64,000 nt of DNA from Epiperipatus broadwayi (Eukaryota; Onychophora; Udeonychophora; Euonychophora; Peripatidae): the NCBI GenBank assembly GCA_028023455.1, contig JAQFVV010006336.1, positions 1,504,224 to 1,568,223 of the forward strand, read 5' to 3'. A model generated the notes under the pieces. The model saw only the letters and a program-made list of their open reading frames with translations. It was not told where the DNA came from and did not search any database. The position numbers and the translations under genes are program-made. How positions within the stretch are numbered: the stretch's first letter is position 1; each line of letters starts with the position of its first letter. Shown piece by piece: positions 23,274 to 36,362 of this stretch.

Positions 23274-24423
23274 ATCTAAGAGATAAAATGTATTTATATC
23301 TAAGACTCTTCTAATGCATATGTGGTATTTCAAATAAATATACATCAAAATCAAAGTTGCGTTTTATTAATCTCAAAATATATATAGAATAAGTAAACAA
23401 ATAATCCTAAAATTTCTTATAATGTAAACATCATTTTTTTTTCCTTTTTTATATTACAATGTTATATTATCTAATCATAATTTAATATAACTAGGTAAAA
23501 TAAAATATTAGTGTATGCATATTTAATATCTCAGGATAAATGTCAAAATGCCATAGTGACTATAATACATGTATCTCAAAATCACCTTATAAAAAATACA
23601 TAAAAGCCAAATTTAATAAAAATTATGTATATTTTATTGACATTTAAGTGATTTCATATTATTGTTAATAACAAACATTTCAAAGTATTAAATAAATAAA
23701 AATCCCCAAGTGAAATGGTGCTATTTATATTCAGTGCTGTTGTCTATAAGCTAAAAAATATCTCAAATAGAGTTATACAAAAGAATATTATAATTATTTG
23801 CTAATAAAATAAATAACTAATTTAAAGTATAGTTTTATATGTATTTTGGAGGTAAACATTTTTTCTTTTCTAATAACACATCAAATTTTTCTACTTATTT
23901 AAAAATAATATATAGGAAGCTTCTGAACAAAATAACTTATGATGACAAGTAATGGCATATTGAATAAAGTGGCAAAAGTAAAATAAATATATTGCTGTAT
24001 AGTCACATAAAATAAGAATTTTTTTAATCTTTTATATAAAAAGGAAATAGCTACAAAATGAGAAGATTTTACATCTCTCAGAACACGTTTGTAATAAAAG
24101 GAATTTACTATCTCTTTTACAAATAAAATTTATGCATATTACCGCATATAAAAATGCCAAGTATACAAAGGCAACTATTCAAATTATTTGTGGAACAAGC
24201 TAAATTTACCAATACCTTACTTCTGTTAGTTGTATCCCTAACAACTCCCTAAATGTCAATACTATTCTTTTCACCCTGGAATGACATATTTATAAGATTT
24301 AAGATTTATAACAATAATAATTTTAATACTCATTATATAACCATTAATATCCACATCCATTCACACCAAAATATTATATGGAATGTTTGCAAATGTATTA
24401 TATATAAAGCAAATATATATATA
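23274..24423. other. AT-rich spacer, nothing recognised
   Basis: No supported gene or repeat. It ends in a TA tract that served as the target of element A copy 2. Confidence 0.45.
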
Positions 24424-25483
24424 TTGTGCACTTTTATTGGCCCAGTCTATTCTAAAATAAAATTTTGGTGTATAATTTTAAATTTTACAAATCCAATAAT
24501 ATTTACTTATTAAAAGAAGACAGTCATGACGTATTAGATCATAGGATTTAAACTCGGTTTTAGCTAATGGAAATTTATAAATGATCTTAACTCAAGATAC
24601 ACATGAAATAACCACAGAGTCGTATATATGCAAATGGATGGACATGTAATATCATTTAGTATTTAAAATCAGTGAAGTTTAACTTGTAATTTTGTAAACA
24701 GAATGCATCACAGATGCTAATAATTATTGTTTGTGCACATTTGATTTTAAAAATAGAAATTATTTATCTTCAAATATTGCTATATTCAAAAGTAAATAAA
24801 TAAGGTTTAATTTTACAAAATACTGATTTAAAATTAAAACAGTAAATTCTATCTTTATTTAACTTCTAAAAATATTGTATTTCAATATTTTTTAAAAAAC
24901 GAAAAATCGGTCATTTTAAAATGATAAACCAAAAACTTTCAAAATAAATGTTTGTTTCATAGAAAAAAGTGAGAAAATATTAGCCAATCAAAGAGTTTCA
25001 AACAATCTTGGAACATGATATTCAAGAGAGGGGAAAAAAAGCTTCTTGATCGTAAAGTATAAGTAACTAAGTTTTTTTTTTTTTGGTGATTTTTTTTTTT
25101 AAAAAAAACAAAGCTGGATTAAAATTCCTAAAACCTTATGATTTACAACTCTACATCAATATACATGGATAATTATAATCTCTGTTGTTAAAATAATGGA
25201 ATAAATTAATCATTTTTCTACTGGGCAAGTCAATAATCGGTAATTCTCAATAATCTTTTGAAAATTAATAAATATTGAAGAAATAATAGGAGATGAATAA
25301 TCAACGAATATATTCACTGAAAAGTAATAATAATTGTGCCATATGGAAAATGAACTGCAATAATACACAAAAGGAAATAAATGAACACCGTAAATATCCA
25401 GTAAGGATAGATAAAAGAATAGTAAATCTCTTGGAAACAATTAAGTATATATATTTAAAATTCAATGGAACTAAATTAGTAAT
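24424..25483. mobile_element. Element A, copy 2 (first 1.06 kb)
   Basis: Nearly co-linear with 6830-7899, from TTGTGCACTTTTATTGGCC to CTAAATTAGTAAT, with only scattered substitutions and small indels. It then stops abruptly where unrelated, GC-richer DNA begins. The rest of element A does not reappear before the assembly gap. Confidence 0.8.
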
Positions 25484-26853
25484 GTACCGGTCGAAACCCA
25501 CCACCACTGCAAGTCAAATCAGATTCAAACTCAGCTGAACCAAAACTGAATTCAAACCCAACTCAACAGCTCAGATAGCAGAAATCGACGGCACAGTGCC
25601 ATGCACCAAGAACTAGCTCAACGGTTGGTGAGGACTAGAGACCCTTTTACTGACACGAATATCAATTAACTTTGACTACTTTTAAATTGAATCATATGTA
25701 TGTTCGGGTTGCCAACACAGACAGCGAGTATTAACATTTAAATAATTATAAAAGAATGATGAACTGAGAAACCAAGTATATTAGAAAATATTTAATAAGA
25801 ATAATTTGTTTCATTTCCATAAAACATAGAATGCATTAATTACCTCTAGTCTTTAAGAGAATTTACAAATATAATAAGAGTGGCGGTCCTTATCATATGC
25901 CAACAATTATTACACCACATAGAATTCTATGTCTATGCCCCCAACGAGAAATATAAAGGCGGATAAAGGTATTCATTAAGAACGGAAATGATTGTTCTAA
26001 TTTTATTACGGTGGAATGTGAGATTTATTTTCACATTCGGAAATCTATTCATGAAGAGCAAAATGTATTTAGGGCATAACGTTAAAATTGATTTGAAACT
26101 TATTGAATTAATAATATATTTGAGAATTTGTTCGACTTTAATTTAAATCACTTCATCACGAATTACGAGCATGGAGCAGGTTTTACCGGAACAGAGATGC
26201 AACGGTACTGGCGGCTTACAAGGCAGAGAGTAAAATTGAAATATGATCGCTAGTCAATGATTGAAGTCCTATGGCGCTTGCATCTAACAAGTCTTACACC
26301 CTTTGACTAATGAATACAAAAGGAGGTACTTTCTTCCTTGAGAAATTTAAATAAAAGAATATGATCACCGACCAGCCTAATGGAGCGGAAGATTGCCCTG
26401 CATCAGCAACGTTCGATGATGATGACTTGATGGTCATTGTTGAAAAATAAAACCCAGTAGAATGCTCTACATGATGACTTGACCAATTAATTAAAGTCAA
26501 GTGGGCTTTTAAGAAAACTTATTTGAAAGTATTTGGAAACTATATTAACTATGCCCTAACAACGTGCTCTTCCTGAAGCTAAATACAAATAACAAAAGTT
26601 GAATTAGAATCTATTTAACCCTTTATCGGCCCTTTTGCAATAAAACATTTAACATTATATTTGAGTTAATAAATATTAGTGGAATGAGAAAATAATATTT
26701 TAACATTTTGTGAATATATAAACCTTTGTGTATTAGATAGGAGCTGGGGACATAGGTAAAAACGGAGCTAATAATTGATTATTAGCCAATTATAAAAATA
26801 GTAAACATGTAATATTTCTTTCAACTCGATGATTGATAGAACTTATAAATTTA
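25484..26853. mobile_element. Unidentified GC-richer insertion into element A copy 2
   Basis: Starts GTACCGGTCGAAACCC exactly at the point where element A copy 2 breaks off, and runs at least to the assembly gap. GC content is visibly higher than the surroundings (for example 25490-25640 and 26160-26420). It lacks a long ORF; the 68-codon minus-strand frame at 26294-26500 is not recognised. TTAGGGCATAACG near 26070 recurs inverted and altered near 26550. It may be an LTR or the 5' end of another element whose remainder is in the gap. Confidence 0.4.
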
Positions 26854-27353
26854 NNNNNNNNNNNNNNNNNNNNNNNNNNNNNNNNNNNNNNNNNNNNNNN
26901 NNNNNNNNNNNNNNNNNNNNNNNNNNNNNNNNNNNNNNNNNNNNNNNNNNNNNNNNNNNNNNNNNNNNNNNNNNNNNNNNNNNNNNNNNNNNNNNNNNNN
27001 NNNNNNNNNNNNNNNNNNNNNNNNNNNNNNNNNNNNNNNNNNNNNNNNNNNNNNNNNNNNNNNNNNNNNNNNNNNNNNNNNNNNNNNNNNNNNNNNNNNN
27101 NNNNNNNNNNNNNNNNNNNNNNNNNNNNNNNNNNNNNNNNNNNNNNNNNNNNNNNNNNNNNNNNNNNNNNNNNNNNNNNNNNNNNNNNNNNNNNNNNNNN
27201 NNNNNNNNNNNNNNNNNNNNNNNNNNNNNNNNNNNNNNNNNNNNNNNNNNNNNNNNNNNNNNNNNNNNNNNNNNNNNNNNNNNNNNNNNNNNNNNNNNNN
27301 NNNNNNNNNNNNNNNNNNNNNNNNNNNNNNNNNNNNNNNNNNNNNNNNNNNNN
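26854..27353. other. Assembly gap (500 N)
   Basis: Exactly 500 N. The round length suggests a placeholder. All frames across it are artefacts. The outer end of the left LTR is hidden here. Confidence 1.
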
Positions 27354-30300
27354 ATACTTTGGATCTTCAATTTTAAGTTATAATGTCCTATTCCTTCTAA
27401 GCAAATAAACCAATCTTATACAAAACGATAGCATAACCTAAGTTCTAAATTATTTATAATTTCTCTTAAACATATCTTACTGAACAATGCAGTTACATGA
27501 AATAAAGATAGTGAAAACAGATGCATAGGATTAAGGAAGAAAGCTAGAGTATTACTCTTAACATATCTCAAAATCATAGCACAGTGTGAAGAGTTATGAC
27601 ATTTACTTGCCTAATATTCTCTAGTACAGGGACAATGTTAAAGCTATTTCTTCAGCTTTATTAGAACATCAAATATTTAAAGAAATATAAACACTGTCCA
27701 AATAAAATGTGTATTAGTTATAGAGCTTTGTTAACTATGCTGATAACCACATAAAGACTAAATATTATTCCCATTCCTTATCATATCCTATTTTAAAAAT
27801 ACATCATCTTGGTTTCCTGCTAACTATAGTACTTCCAAGCCACTATCTCAACATTATTTCTCAAAATTTTTCTACATCTTACATCGATAAATAACTATCT
27901 GCAATTACAAAACAATAAATAAAATTCATTAATAGTTAAACAATCTAGCGGTTCCACAAGAAAAGTCTGCTTACTTCATTATTCTATATGTCTAATCATA
28001 TACAATCTACTTAAACAATATTTGAATATCCTAACATGAAAATTTAAAAAGAATCACATAATTATTTGTTATGTTGGATTATATCACTAATAAAAATAAA
28101 AAAAAATTGTTGTATGCATATTTTCAAATCAATTCTATCTCATAATGTTTTTTTAAAATGTTGTATAAAAATGCGTTTACATATAAGTAAAAAAACTTTT
28201 ACACTTCATTCTTCCAATTTATGGATGATCTAAAGAAAACAAAAAAATATATACATTATAAATTATCAATAGTTATTATTATTACCAATAACCTTTATCT
28301 AGTCATCGTGTTCAGTAGGCTTCCTTCATCCACTTGAGCTTTGCAGATATAAAAATATTCACACCCATACACTTTATATTAAAATATTTTTAGCTAAATT
28401 ATTAGATTGTTATATTATAAAATTTTAATATTAATAAATTAATGTTTTTATTTTTTTCCTAATCTTATATAAAAATTTAGATTTAAACTAGGTTAACAAA
28501 ATAAAAAGAATCAAAACTATAATTACATATTTTCTTGATGATAGTTCGTGATAAATCCAAAATGTTTATTATTTTCTCTAGAGTTTTAAAAAATGTTCTC
28601 CTCCATGCGCATTAAAGTTTAAAATAAAAATAATTATTAATCCATTTAGGAAAATTTATAGAAAATAATCCTTGGTTTTAGTATTTAGGACGATAATTAT
28701 TAAATCATAATATTAATTAATCCCTTGAAGCTTCTTAATCTCCTCTACCAATATTCTCTGTGTATCCGATGCATCAATCCATCTAATTTAACTTTAAAAA
28801 TATTTGATAAACTTTTAAGTACTATTTGTATTTCCATGGATCCATCTTTTATTCATCTATGTGTTCACTTTTTTATCTATGTTTCCTTCTTGATACATTT
28901 AAAATTTCGTTTAGTATTTTTTTATAAATCTCTTTTAAAATAAAAAAAAAATGTTACCTTCAGAAATGATATAACATTTTACTCCTTTGAATATCATATT
29001 ATATAAAATAATTCATGAAATATAATTGTCTTATTACTATTTTAAAAATAAATCTTGGATAAACTTATAAATAATACATTTCAATACATTTTTTAGACTC
29101 CGTATAATGTCCGAGCTGTTGTTTTTATATACCAGAACAGTTCTTCGGTTATGCATTAATAAAGCTGTATCAACAAATATTTTAAATATTTTTTCAGCAT
29201 TCCAACTTATATCCATTTTATTTCGTAGTATATCTATCCTTTATTGCGAAGCTTAGGTTAAATTTTTAGATAAAATACGACTGATAAAGGAACATTAAAA
29301 AATTTAACAAAGTATGTTAAACGAAATTATTAAAATATTTTTTAGTTTACACTCTCTTTTTTGCAAGTTACTTAAAAAAATTATCAATTAGTTTTTTTTT
29401 TTAAATAAATTATGAGAGAGTGCTAAAATTGACTAAAATAATAATTTTAAATACTATCTCTTTGATAGCTATAACCTACCTTTCTCCGGTTTCAATACAT
29501 TATTAATCTCCCCTATTACTCCCATGCAATTCATATTTATAGTCTGTAAGAATACCTATTCCTATTGGTTAATTCTTACTTTAGCTTGAGAACAAATTTA
29601 CATATTTTTAGTTTATAGTAGAATTGAATTTCAAAATTAGAAATTATGACGTAATGAACTTAAAATATTATTTAAAATACCACTTTTAATTCAATGATTA
29701 TTTTATTTAAATTATTTAATCTTTTAAAATAACTATTAAAATAACATTTAATAACTTATTCCATTTCTTAATATTCAATTTATCTATTTTTATTTAAATA
29801 AAATATTTAATTTTTATATTATGAATGTATTCGTCTTTATTACATTATTTAAACATGTTATACGATAGCTAACTTAATGTTTAATACTATTTACTTTTAT
29901 GATAGGCAATAATTCCATCCAATTCTATAATATAACTTTGAAAATATTTTAAACTTTGTTATTATTTCAAACAAGCGTGTGTGTGAACGTATGTAATATA
30001 CAAGTCACATGATCAATAACTTTGACAGACAATTTTCAATCTGTTTCTCTGTCCAGATTTATAAATTGATACACTTATTATATTATATAAAATAATTATA
30101 AAAAATTTGGAAGAATAATTTAGAAAATATAGAATTAAATACAATTTTCATCATCATAAAATTTATTTTAAAAATATACTATATTAATTTTGATTATTAA
30201 ATATGATTACAAATTTAAATGTAGAATTTATTAAATTATACGTTAAACTATTAAAATCGAATTTTTAAATATACTTTTAATATTTATAGCTGTGTTATTT

Positions 30301-30520
30301 AATATGGCCAGCTTTTACAACCATATGAAACAATTTTTAAAGCTTTACATAACTATTTTTAAATGATTTTATATACTACGTATTTTCTTTAGCTTCAAAT
30401 TGTACTTTAAAGATATAATTGACTTACTATAATTAATGTATTAAAAGAACATATTCTAAAATTTAAAATTTTTAGTAATTGACTATTATGAACTATTACC
30501 AACCTATAGAAAATGGCACA
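27354..30520 (-). repeat. 3' LTR of Ty3/gypsy element (outer end lost in gap)
   Basis: At least 3.17 kb that repeats 38861-42023 in direct orientation with differences I estimate at a few percent. On the element (minus) strand it begins TGTGCCATTTTC at 30520, directly after a purine-rich tract. Its far end runs into the assembly gap. Confidence 0.9.
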
Positions 30521-30523
30521 GTA

Positions 30524-30534
30524 ACCTCCTCCTT
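30524..30534 (-). other. Polypurine tract of Ty3/gypsy element
   Basis: AAGGAGGAGGT on the minus strand, four bases before the LTR start TGTG. This is the expected place for the plus-strand primer. Confidence 0.75.
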
Positions 30535-30730
30535 CAAATAAAAATTTTAAATTACATATCTATCTTAATATTTACTCTATTCATTGACACTTAATATCTT
30601 TATCATTTGCTATAACCAAATTCTATCCTATACTACTGAAATATAAAAGAATATACTCTTTTTAATACAAACCTATAAAATATTTGGACATTATACTCAG
30701 AATCTCAACTAGTAATACTAAAAAATGTTT

Positions 30731-32024
30731 CTACACTTCTGATGGGTATGGGATTAGACTCCTAGCGTTGTACGTCCCCTTTTCACCATCTGGTATAGTC
30801 AACATGAAAGCATTTTCTCATACTTTGCTAAAAATCTTATATGGACCCTCATATAACTCAAGAAATTTCTTAAATTGATTTCTTTGAAGGTTGCTAACAT
30901 GGGGTGTTCTAACAAGAACTAAATCATCAACTTTGAACGGATGTGGTCTATTATGGGATTTTTTTACTCTCTTAGCAGCCATAATATATAGCTTTACTTT
31001 AGCTTGATTTATATCTTGATTTACATCTATTGGTTCTCTTATCATAGGTATAGGTGTTTGAATTAGTAAATTTTCATGTTTGCCATAGTGTAGACGGAAA
31101 GGTGTAAAACCTGTGGATTCATTGCAAGTACTGTTTATATAATTAACAACCTCAGAGAGTTTATGAACCCATTGTTTATGATCATCGGCTACATAAACCC
31201 TGAATAATCTACCGAGCTCCCGCATAACACATTCACAGGGATTAGACTGTGGGTTTCTAATGGAGCTCATAATATGTTTGAGGTGTTGAGTTCGAATCCA
31301 CTCATTCCATCTACCAGATATAAAAGTGGTTGCATGATCAGTAAGAATTATTTCTGGCTTTCCAGCTAAAGGGAATTGGTAATCAAGCATGCATTTGATT
31401 ACATAATGAGTGCTGGTTTTGGGTACAGGATAGGCTGAGACTAGCTTACTAAAAACATCATATGTTACAAGTATAAATTTCTGACAATTGAATGGTGGAA
31501 GGGGCCCATAAAAATCGATCGCTAATAATTCATTAGGACGATCTGGAATAATGGGCTGCATGATTCCCACATAAGATTTACTGCAATGTTTAGATTTTAG
31601 ACATATATTACACGTTTTAATCTTTTTAATTACATGTTTATACATTTTATTCCAAAAAAAATATCGATTTTAAAACATACATAATTTTTGGTGCACCATA
31701 GTGCCCATAGCTACTATGAACGTACATGATCAGTTTATCAATCATGGAGTTAGGAACAACTATCTTCCATGATTCCCCTTGATTAAAATTTATGTTATAC
31801 ATAAGCAAATTTTGATAAATGTTATACATTCTAAAAATCATTTTAACGCGTTTATTTTTACTGTTTATATTATCATGATTATTTAAGATAGTCATGATCC
31901 TATTTAATCTGATATCCTGACTCTGAATCATAATGAGATTATTATAATCATCAGCTATAGATTCATCCCTAACCAAATCTAGGTTACTTACAATTATATT
32001 TTGACTATTGGGATTTCGTGACAT
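30731..32024 (-). pseudogene. Integrase (zinc-binding + DDE core) of Ty3/gypsy element
   Basis: The N-terminal zinc-binding part (31647-32024) holds VHSSYGHYGAPK, and the matching CNICLKSK lies after a frameshift at an A8 run near 31655. The core shows LAIDFYGPLP (first D), ILTDHATTF (second D) and NPCECVMRELG (catalytic E). The C-terminus VDDLVLVRTPH...YEGPYKI is the usual SH3-like barrel. A TGA at 30818 interrupts the frame; the same frame continues as ENAFMLTIPDGEKG to a TAG at 30731-30733, so the original protein was about 30 residues longer. The family inserts the cDNA into the genome. Confidence 0.9.
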
Positions 32025-32059
32025 TAAACAGATAGGGTGGTGACTAAGAATATCAGCAG

Positions 32060-32412
32060 GGATATTCTGTCTCCCTTCAATATAGAGTACTCTATAATTG
32101 AACTGTTGGAGATATAAGCTCCACCTAATAAGTCTCTCATTACTGAGGTAGCTTTTATTTAAAAAACTCTAAGCTTCTATGGTCGGTCAATACAATCACA
32201 CTAGAACCTAATAAAAATTGCCTTAATTTCTGAAAAGCCCAGACAACAGCTAGGGTTTCCTTTTCAGTTATAGTGTAGTTCAACTCAGCATCTCTCAGAT
32301 GTCTGCTCAAAAAGTACAATACCTGAGGTACCTGATCCCCATCAAGTTGAAATAACACTACACCCAGACCATAGTAACTGCTATCTGTTTGCACATAAAA
32401 TGTTTGATTGAA
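32060..32412 (-). pseudogene. RNase H domain of Ty3/gypsy pol, frameshifted from RT
   Basis: An 80-codon frame (32155-32394) shows QTDSSYYGLGVVL (first catalytic D; TDAS in most relatives), the central TEKETLAVVWA and LTDHRSLEFF. The frame changes near 32155; beyond it WSLYLQQFNY and GRQNIPADILS complete the domain and lead into the integrase. It is separated from the RT frame by a shift at a T/A homopolymer near 32440. It removes RNA from the cDNA hybrid in the intact family. Confidence 0.88.
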
Positions 32413-32413
32413 A

Positions 32414-33421
32414 TCAGAATATATTAAAATTACGTGTTTTAAAAAAATTATTTTTAATCAAATTAAATTTACTATCATGATTAGTGGTCCACTTCCACCT
32501 CTCAGCCTTTTTTAGCAATTTGGATAAATGTATAGTGTCCTCAGCAAAATTTTGATAAAAGCGGTTGTAGTAATTACACAACCCAAAAAATGATTTCAGT
32601 TGCTTTACAGTTTTTGGTGTGGGAAAGCGTTGAATAGCTGCAATCTTTTCTGGATGGGGCTGGATGCCATGCTCATTTATTAAATGTTCCAGAAAAGTAA
32701 TTTCTTTAGCTGCTATTGAACACTTTTCCAAATTAGTTTTGACATTTTTCATAGCACATTCATTAAAAAACATTTCTAAGTGTTGGAGATGCTCTTCTAA
32801 ACTGTCAGAAGCAATGACGATATCGTCCACATACATGACGATTTTTTCCTTTAATTGCTTTGAAAAAATCATGTCCAAACATCTGATTAAGCCAGCACTG
32901 CTATTAATGAGACCAAAAGGCATCCGTCTGAAAACATACGACTGGCCTTGAAAACGAAATGCTGTGTATTGCTGATCATTCTCATGTAACGGTATTTGCC
33001 AATAACTAGCTGTTAAATCAAATGTAGAGAAAATTGACCTCTTATGAAACTTAGTTAGGAGCTCATGTACAGGTGGAGGAATGTCATGCTCTGGCACAGT
33101 TATAGTATTTAACATGCGAGCATCCAAACATACCCTAATATTGCCATCCTTCTTCTTTACAATAACCAATGGGTTTACGTAAGGAGAAGGGCAATTTTTT
33201 ATTATTTCCCACTCTAGCATCATGTCTATTTGACTCTGTACCTTGTCCTTATATTGGTAAGGTATCGGGAACATCTTTTGATGGAAAGGATCATTACACT
33301 TCAATTTAATACGATGGGTATATCCCTCTATTATACCAGGGATTTTAGAAAAAATGCTTTTAAAGCTATACATTAATTGATATAATTTCTCACTTAATTT
33401 AGAATCGACTGCATATTTCAA
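32414..33421 (-). CDS. Reverse transcriptase domain of Ty3/gypsy pol
   Basis: A 335-codon open piece. Domain landmarks: VIVKKKDGNIRVCLD (about residues 87-100), FSTFDLTASYWQIPL (131-145), RRMPFGLINS (166-174), VMYVDDIVIA (195-204, catalytic YVDD) and FFGLCNYYNRF in the connection. All three catalytic aspartates are present. It overlaps the protease frame by about 20 bases in another frame, which would fit either programmed frameshifting or a later indel. The 3' end is frameshifted before RNase H. Confidence 0.93.
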   Translation of the reverse strand: MKYAVDSKLSEKLYQLMYSFKSIFSKIPGIIEGYTHRIKLKCNDPFHQKMFPIPYQYKDKVQSQIDMMLEWEIIKNCPSPYVNPLVIVKKKDGNIRVCLDARMLNTITVPEHDIPPPVHELLTKFHKRSIFSTFDLTASYWQIPLHENDQQYTAFRFQGQSYVFRRMPFGLINSSAGLIRCLDMIFSKQLKEKIVMYVDDIVIASDSLEEHLQHLEMFFNECAMKNVKTNLEKCSIAAKEITFLEHLINEHGIQPHPEKIAAIQRFPTPKTVKQLKSFFGLCNYYNRFYQNFAEDTIHLSKLLKKAERWKWTTNHDSKFNLIKNNFFKTRNFNIF

Positions 33422-34001
33422 TTTTTGCTTTTATGCTAGCATCAATCAATGTATTATGGATGCATAGTAATTGATTGGAAAGGTTATGCACACCATATTC
33501 AAAATTAAGCCTTTCCTTCTTACAAGTAAAAATTTTGTTATAAAAATCTATTTGACAATCATTTAAAATCATGAAATCAGCACCTATTATGGCTTCATGT
33601 ATCAATTCAGGCATAATTAGAAAAACATGCTCAAACTCTGTGTTATTAATTTTGAAGGTAATCCAAACTTGTTTATTTGTTAATTTCGTTCTCTTTCCAT
33701 TTTCCAGAGTTACTTGTATTTGTTTTACTGGCAATGAAGGTATATCACCTTTTATGCATACCAGATTTTTATAAGTTGACTCTGATAATATGGAAGCTTG
33801 GCTTCCGGAGTCAATCAATGCTTCAACTTTTATATTTTCAATATTTAAAATTACAACCGGACATTGATATATTATAGGCGGTTCACCTATAGTAAAGTGT
33901 TCTAAAAAATCAATGTCTAAATCTAAAGTATTTAGCATCCACATCTGATCATTCCCCATTTTGTTAGCACCAGGTCCTTGCAAAGAGGAACTAATACACA
34001 A
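33399..34001 (-). CDS. Aspartic protease region of Ty3/gypsy pol
   Basis: 200 codons with the active site ALIDSGSQASIL (D64-S-G) and the second family hallmark, AIIGADFM (about 137-143). DSG replaces the DTG seen in many retroviral-type proteases, which is common in Ty3/gypsy. It lies directly after gag (8 bp between the stop at 34010 and this frame). It cleaves the gag-pol polyprotein in the family. The frame is intact. Confidence 0.85.
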   Translation of the reverse strand: MCISSSLQGPGANKMGNDQMWMLNTLDLDIDFLEHFTIGEPPIIYQCPVVILNIENIKVEALIDSGSQASILSESTYKNLVCIKGDIPSLPVKQIQVTLENGKRTKLTNKQVWITFKINNTEFEHVFLIMPELIHEAIIGADFMILNDCQIDFYNKIFTCKKERLNFEYGVHNLSNQLLCIHNTLIDASIKAKIEICSRF

Positions 34002-34009
34002 AGACCTTT

Positions 34010-36362
34010 TCAGTTTAACTTTTTCTCACTTGTTTTAACATTTGGTCTTTTTAAAATTGTAGTAATACCACTAGTAGAGTGTTGACTATTTTGTACCTCT
34101 ACCCTACTCCTAGATTTATCAAATCTAACTGCTTTCTTAACATAGGTAGATACCCTATCTCTATTTCTAGAATTATATCTTCTCTTAAAACCTGCTTGAA
34201 ATCTTTGACTATTATTGTTAATGTTAATATTTGATAACGGATAATTATTTCTTTCCCTATTTGCTTTGAATCTACTGTCTAAAGATGTTTCAGTGATTGC
34301 AAGTGTGTCTAATATCTCTGACACATCTTCTATCGAATAATGGTCTGCTGCTATTAATAATTGCTCCACATTTCTGGGCAAATTATTGCATACTATCCTG
34401 ATTATCTGCCCTTCAGATAATGGACATGCAGTAAGCATTTTCAGTCGGACAGCCTGGCTTTGAAAGAAACTAGTGTAACCGCCGTTGCTAGAGTGATATT
34501 TTTCTTGAGTTATCTGGAACCTAATATTATCTTGTTTGTCTGCATTCCAGAAATTCCCTATAATTAAATATCTAAAGTCGCCATAAGTATTTGGCCTTTC
34601 AAAGAGCGACTGCCACCAGTCTTTGGCAGTGCCACATAAATGATTACTACAGATGGCTAATTTTTCCTTTTCTCTTAGAACACATATTGAAAATAGCTCA
34701 TACAAACTATTCAGAAACTCAGATGGGTTTTCGGTATAATCTTCTCTAAACGGTTTGACCCTCATGAAACGTAATGCCATTGAGATATTCGAACCTCCGT
34801 CACAACTAACATTTTCCCTAACTGGTCTGCTGTCTATTTCTTTAACATTAGTATGTTCTAATTGGTTATTCTCACCTTTTCTTAGACATTCTATTCTATC
34901 TATTGGGGATGGAGTTATACAGTCTTCATATTTACTACTCAATACTTTTTCTTTGCCTAACTCTAAAGTTTTATTACTTATGGACTTAATCTGCTCCATT
35001 TGTTCATACACTTGTTGCAACTTTTCTTCGAAATTTATCTGTACAATCACTTGTTCTACATATAACTTCTGTTCATTTTTAAACTTATCCAAGTTTTGAT
35101 CTACTATTTCTCTACACTCATTATTATTCTTTTCCAACTGCTGTGCCTGTTCTTTTACATCTTACTGTAAACGCTTCATATTCTCACCAACTTTAGATCT
35201 ATACTTATGTTCATAATCTTTCTGAATACCAAGATCTTTTAATTTCTCAACCAAATCTTGTTCGATTTCTTCCTTTACATCCCCCCTAGTTTGCATTATC
35301 AAATTCTTGAACTTCTCTACTAATTCTTTCTCCATTTCATCTTTCACATTTATTCTGGTCTGCACTACCTCTTCCTTTACAATTTTAAAATTTTCATCCA
35401 TACGACCTATATGATCTTTTATTTCACCAATTTCACGATCAACATCTGATTTATTACTATTAAGCTTCTGATTTAAGTTGCTATTGTTTATCTGACACTG
35501 ATTGATAGATTCTTCTATTTGCTTGCTCAAACCCTTTATAGTATTCTCAGAGAATTCGGAAAATTTATTTTTTAGCAATTCCTGATTCTTATAATCTATG
35601 TGCTCTATTTCCTCCTTTAAAGAACCAATGACTTCTTCATTGCTATCAAATCTCAAATCCAAATTATTAAATTTATCTTGTACTTCCACCTTAAAATCTT
35701 TTACCATCTTACAGGTTTCATTAAGTTTTTGATTCATACTTTCTACACAAGTTCTGATTTCATTACTATTTTTATCCACATTTTCACTAAGATATTCTAA
35801 TCTTATATTTGTTTTATTTTGGTTTTCATTAAGAGATTCAATATTTTTACCCATGTTTTCATTAAGAGGTTTCATATCCTCTCTATTTTAAATCATATTT
35901 TCATTAAGAGCTTTTGTATCCTCTCTAAGAGATTCAAACTTTATATTACTATCTTCTCTAATTTTATTCATATTTTCATTAATCTCTTCTCTATTTTTAT
36001 TCATATTTTCATTCACCTCTTTTCTATTTTTATTCATATTTTCATTCATCTCTTCTCTGATTTTATTCATATTTTCATTCATCTCTTCTCTATTTTTTAT
36101 TCATATTTTCATTCATCTCCTTCATCATCAATAACATTTGAGATATTTGGGAGTTCTCTACCTCCTTTTTAGGCACTATTATCTTTTCTTCCACTGTTTT
36201 AATTTCCATAACCTCTTCTTTTATCTTACTATCTATAATTTGGACACTATCTACAACTGTTTCCATTTCAATTAAGTTTTCTATTTCTCGTTTCTCCTCA
36301 CAACTTTCATCGACAATAAACTCAGATATTTCACTCTCTAAATTATTATCTTGATTATTCAT
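34010..36362 (-). pseudogene. Gag with long coiled-coil N-terminus, one frameshift and two stops
   Basis: Starts at ATG 36362. The first 90 codons are acidic. A frameshift at a T/A run (about 36095) leads to an 11-residue periodic stretch (units like MNENMNKIREE, at least five) and then a long predicted coiled coil. In-frame stops sit at 35888 and 35162. The last part (34010-35137) is the capsid: RVKPFREDYTENPSEFL, then LCGTAKDWWQSL, ending in an Arg/Asn-rich basic tail without CCHC knuckles. The total of about 780 codons is far longer than most Ty3/gypsy gags, and the extra length is the coiled coil. Gag forms the particle, and the coiled coil would favour oligomer formation (inference). Confidence 0.85.

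Noticed and set aside
26829-27408. Three frames of 175-191 codons across the gap
   Set aside because: They consist almost wholly of N.
30521-30730. An env gene between pol and the 3' LTR
   Set aside because: Only about 210 bp are available and no frame is open.
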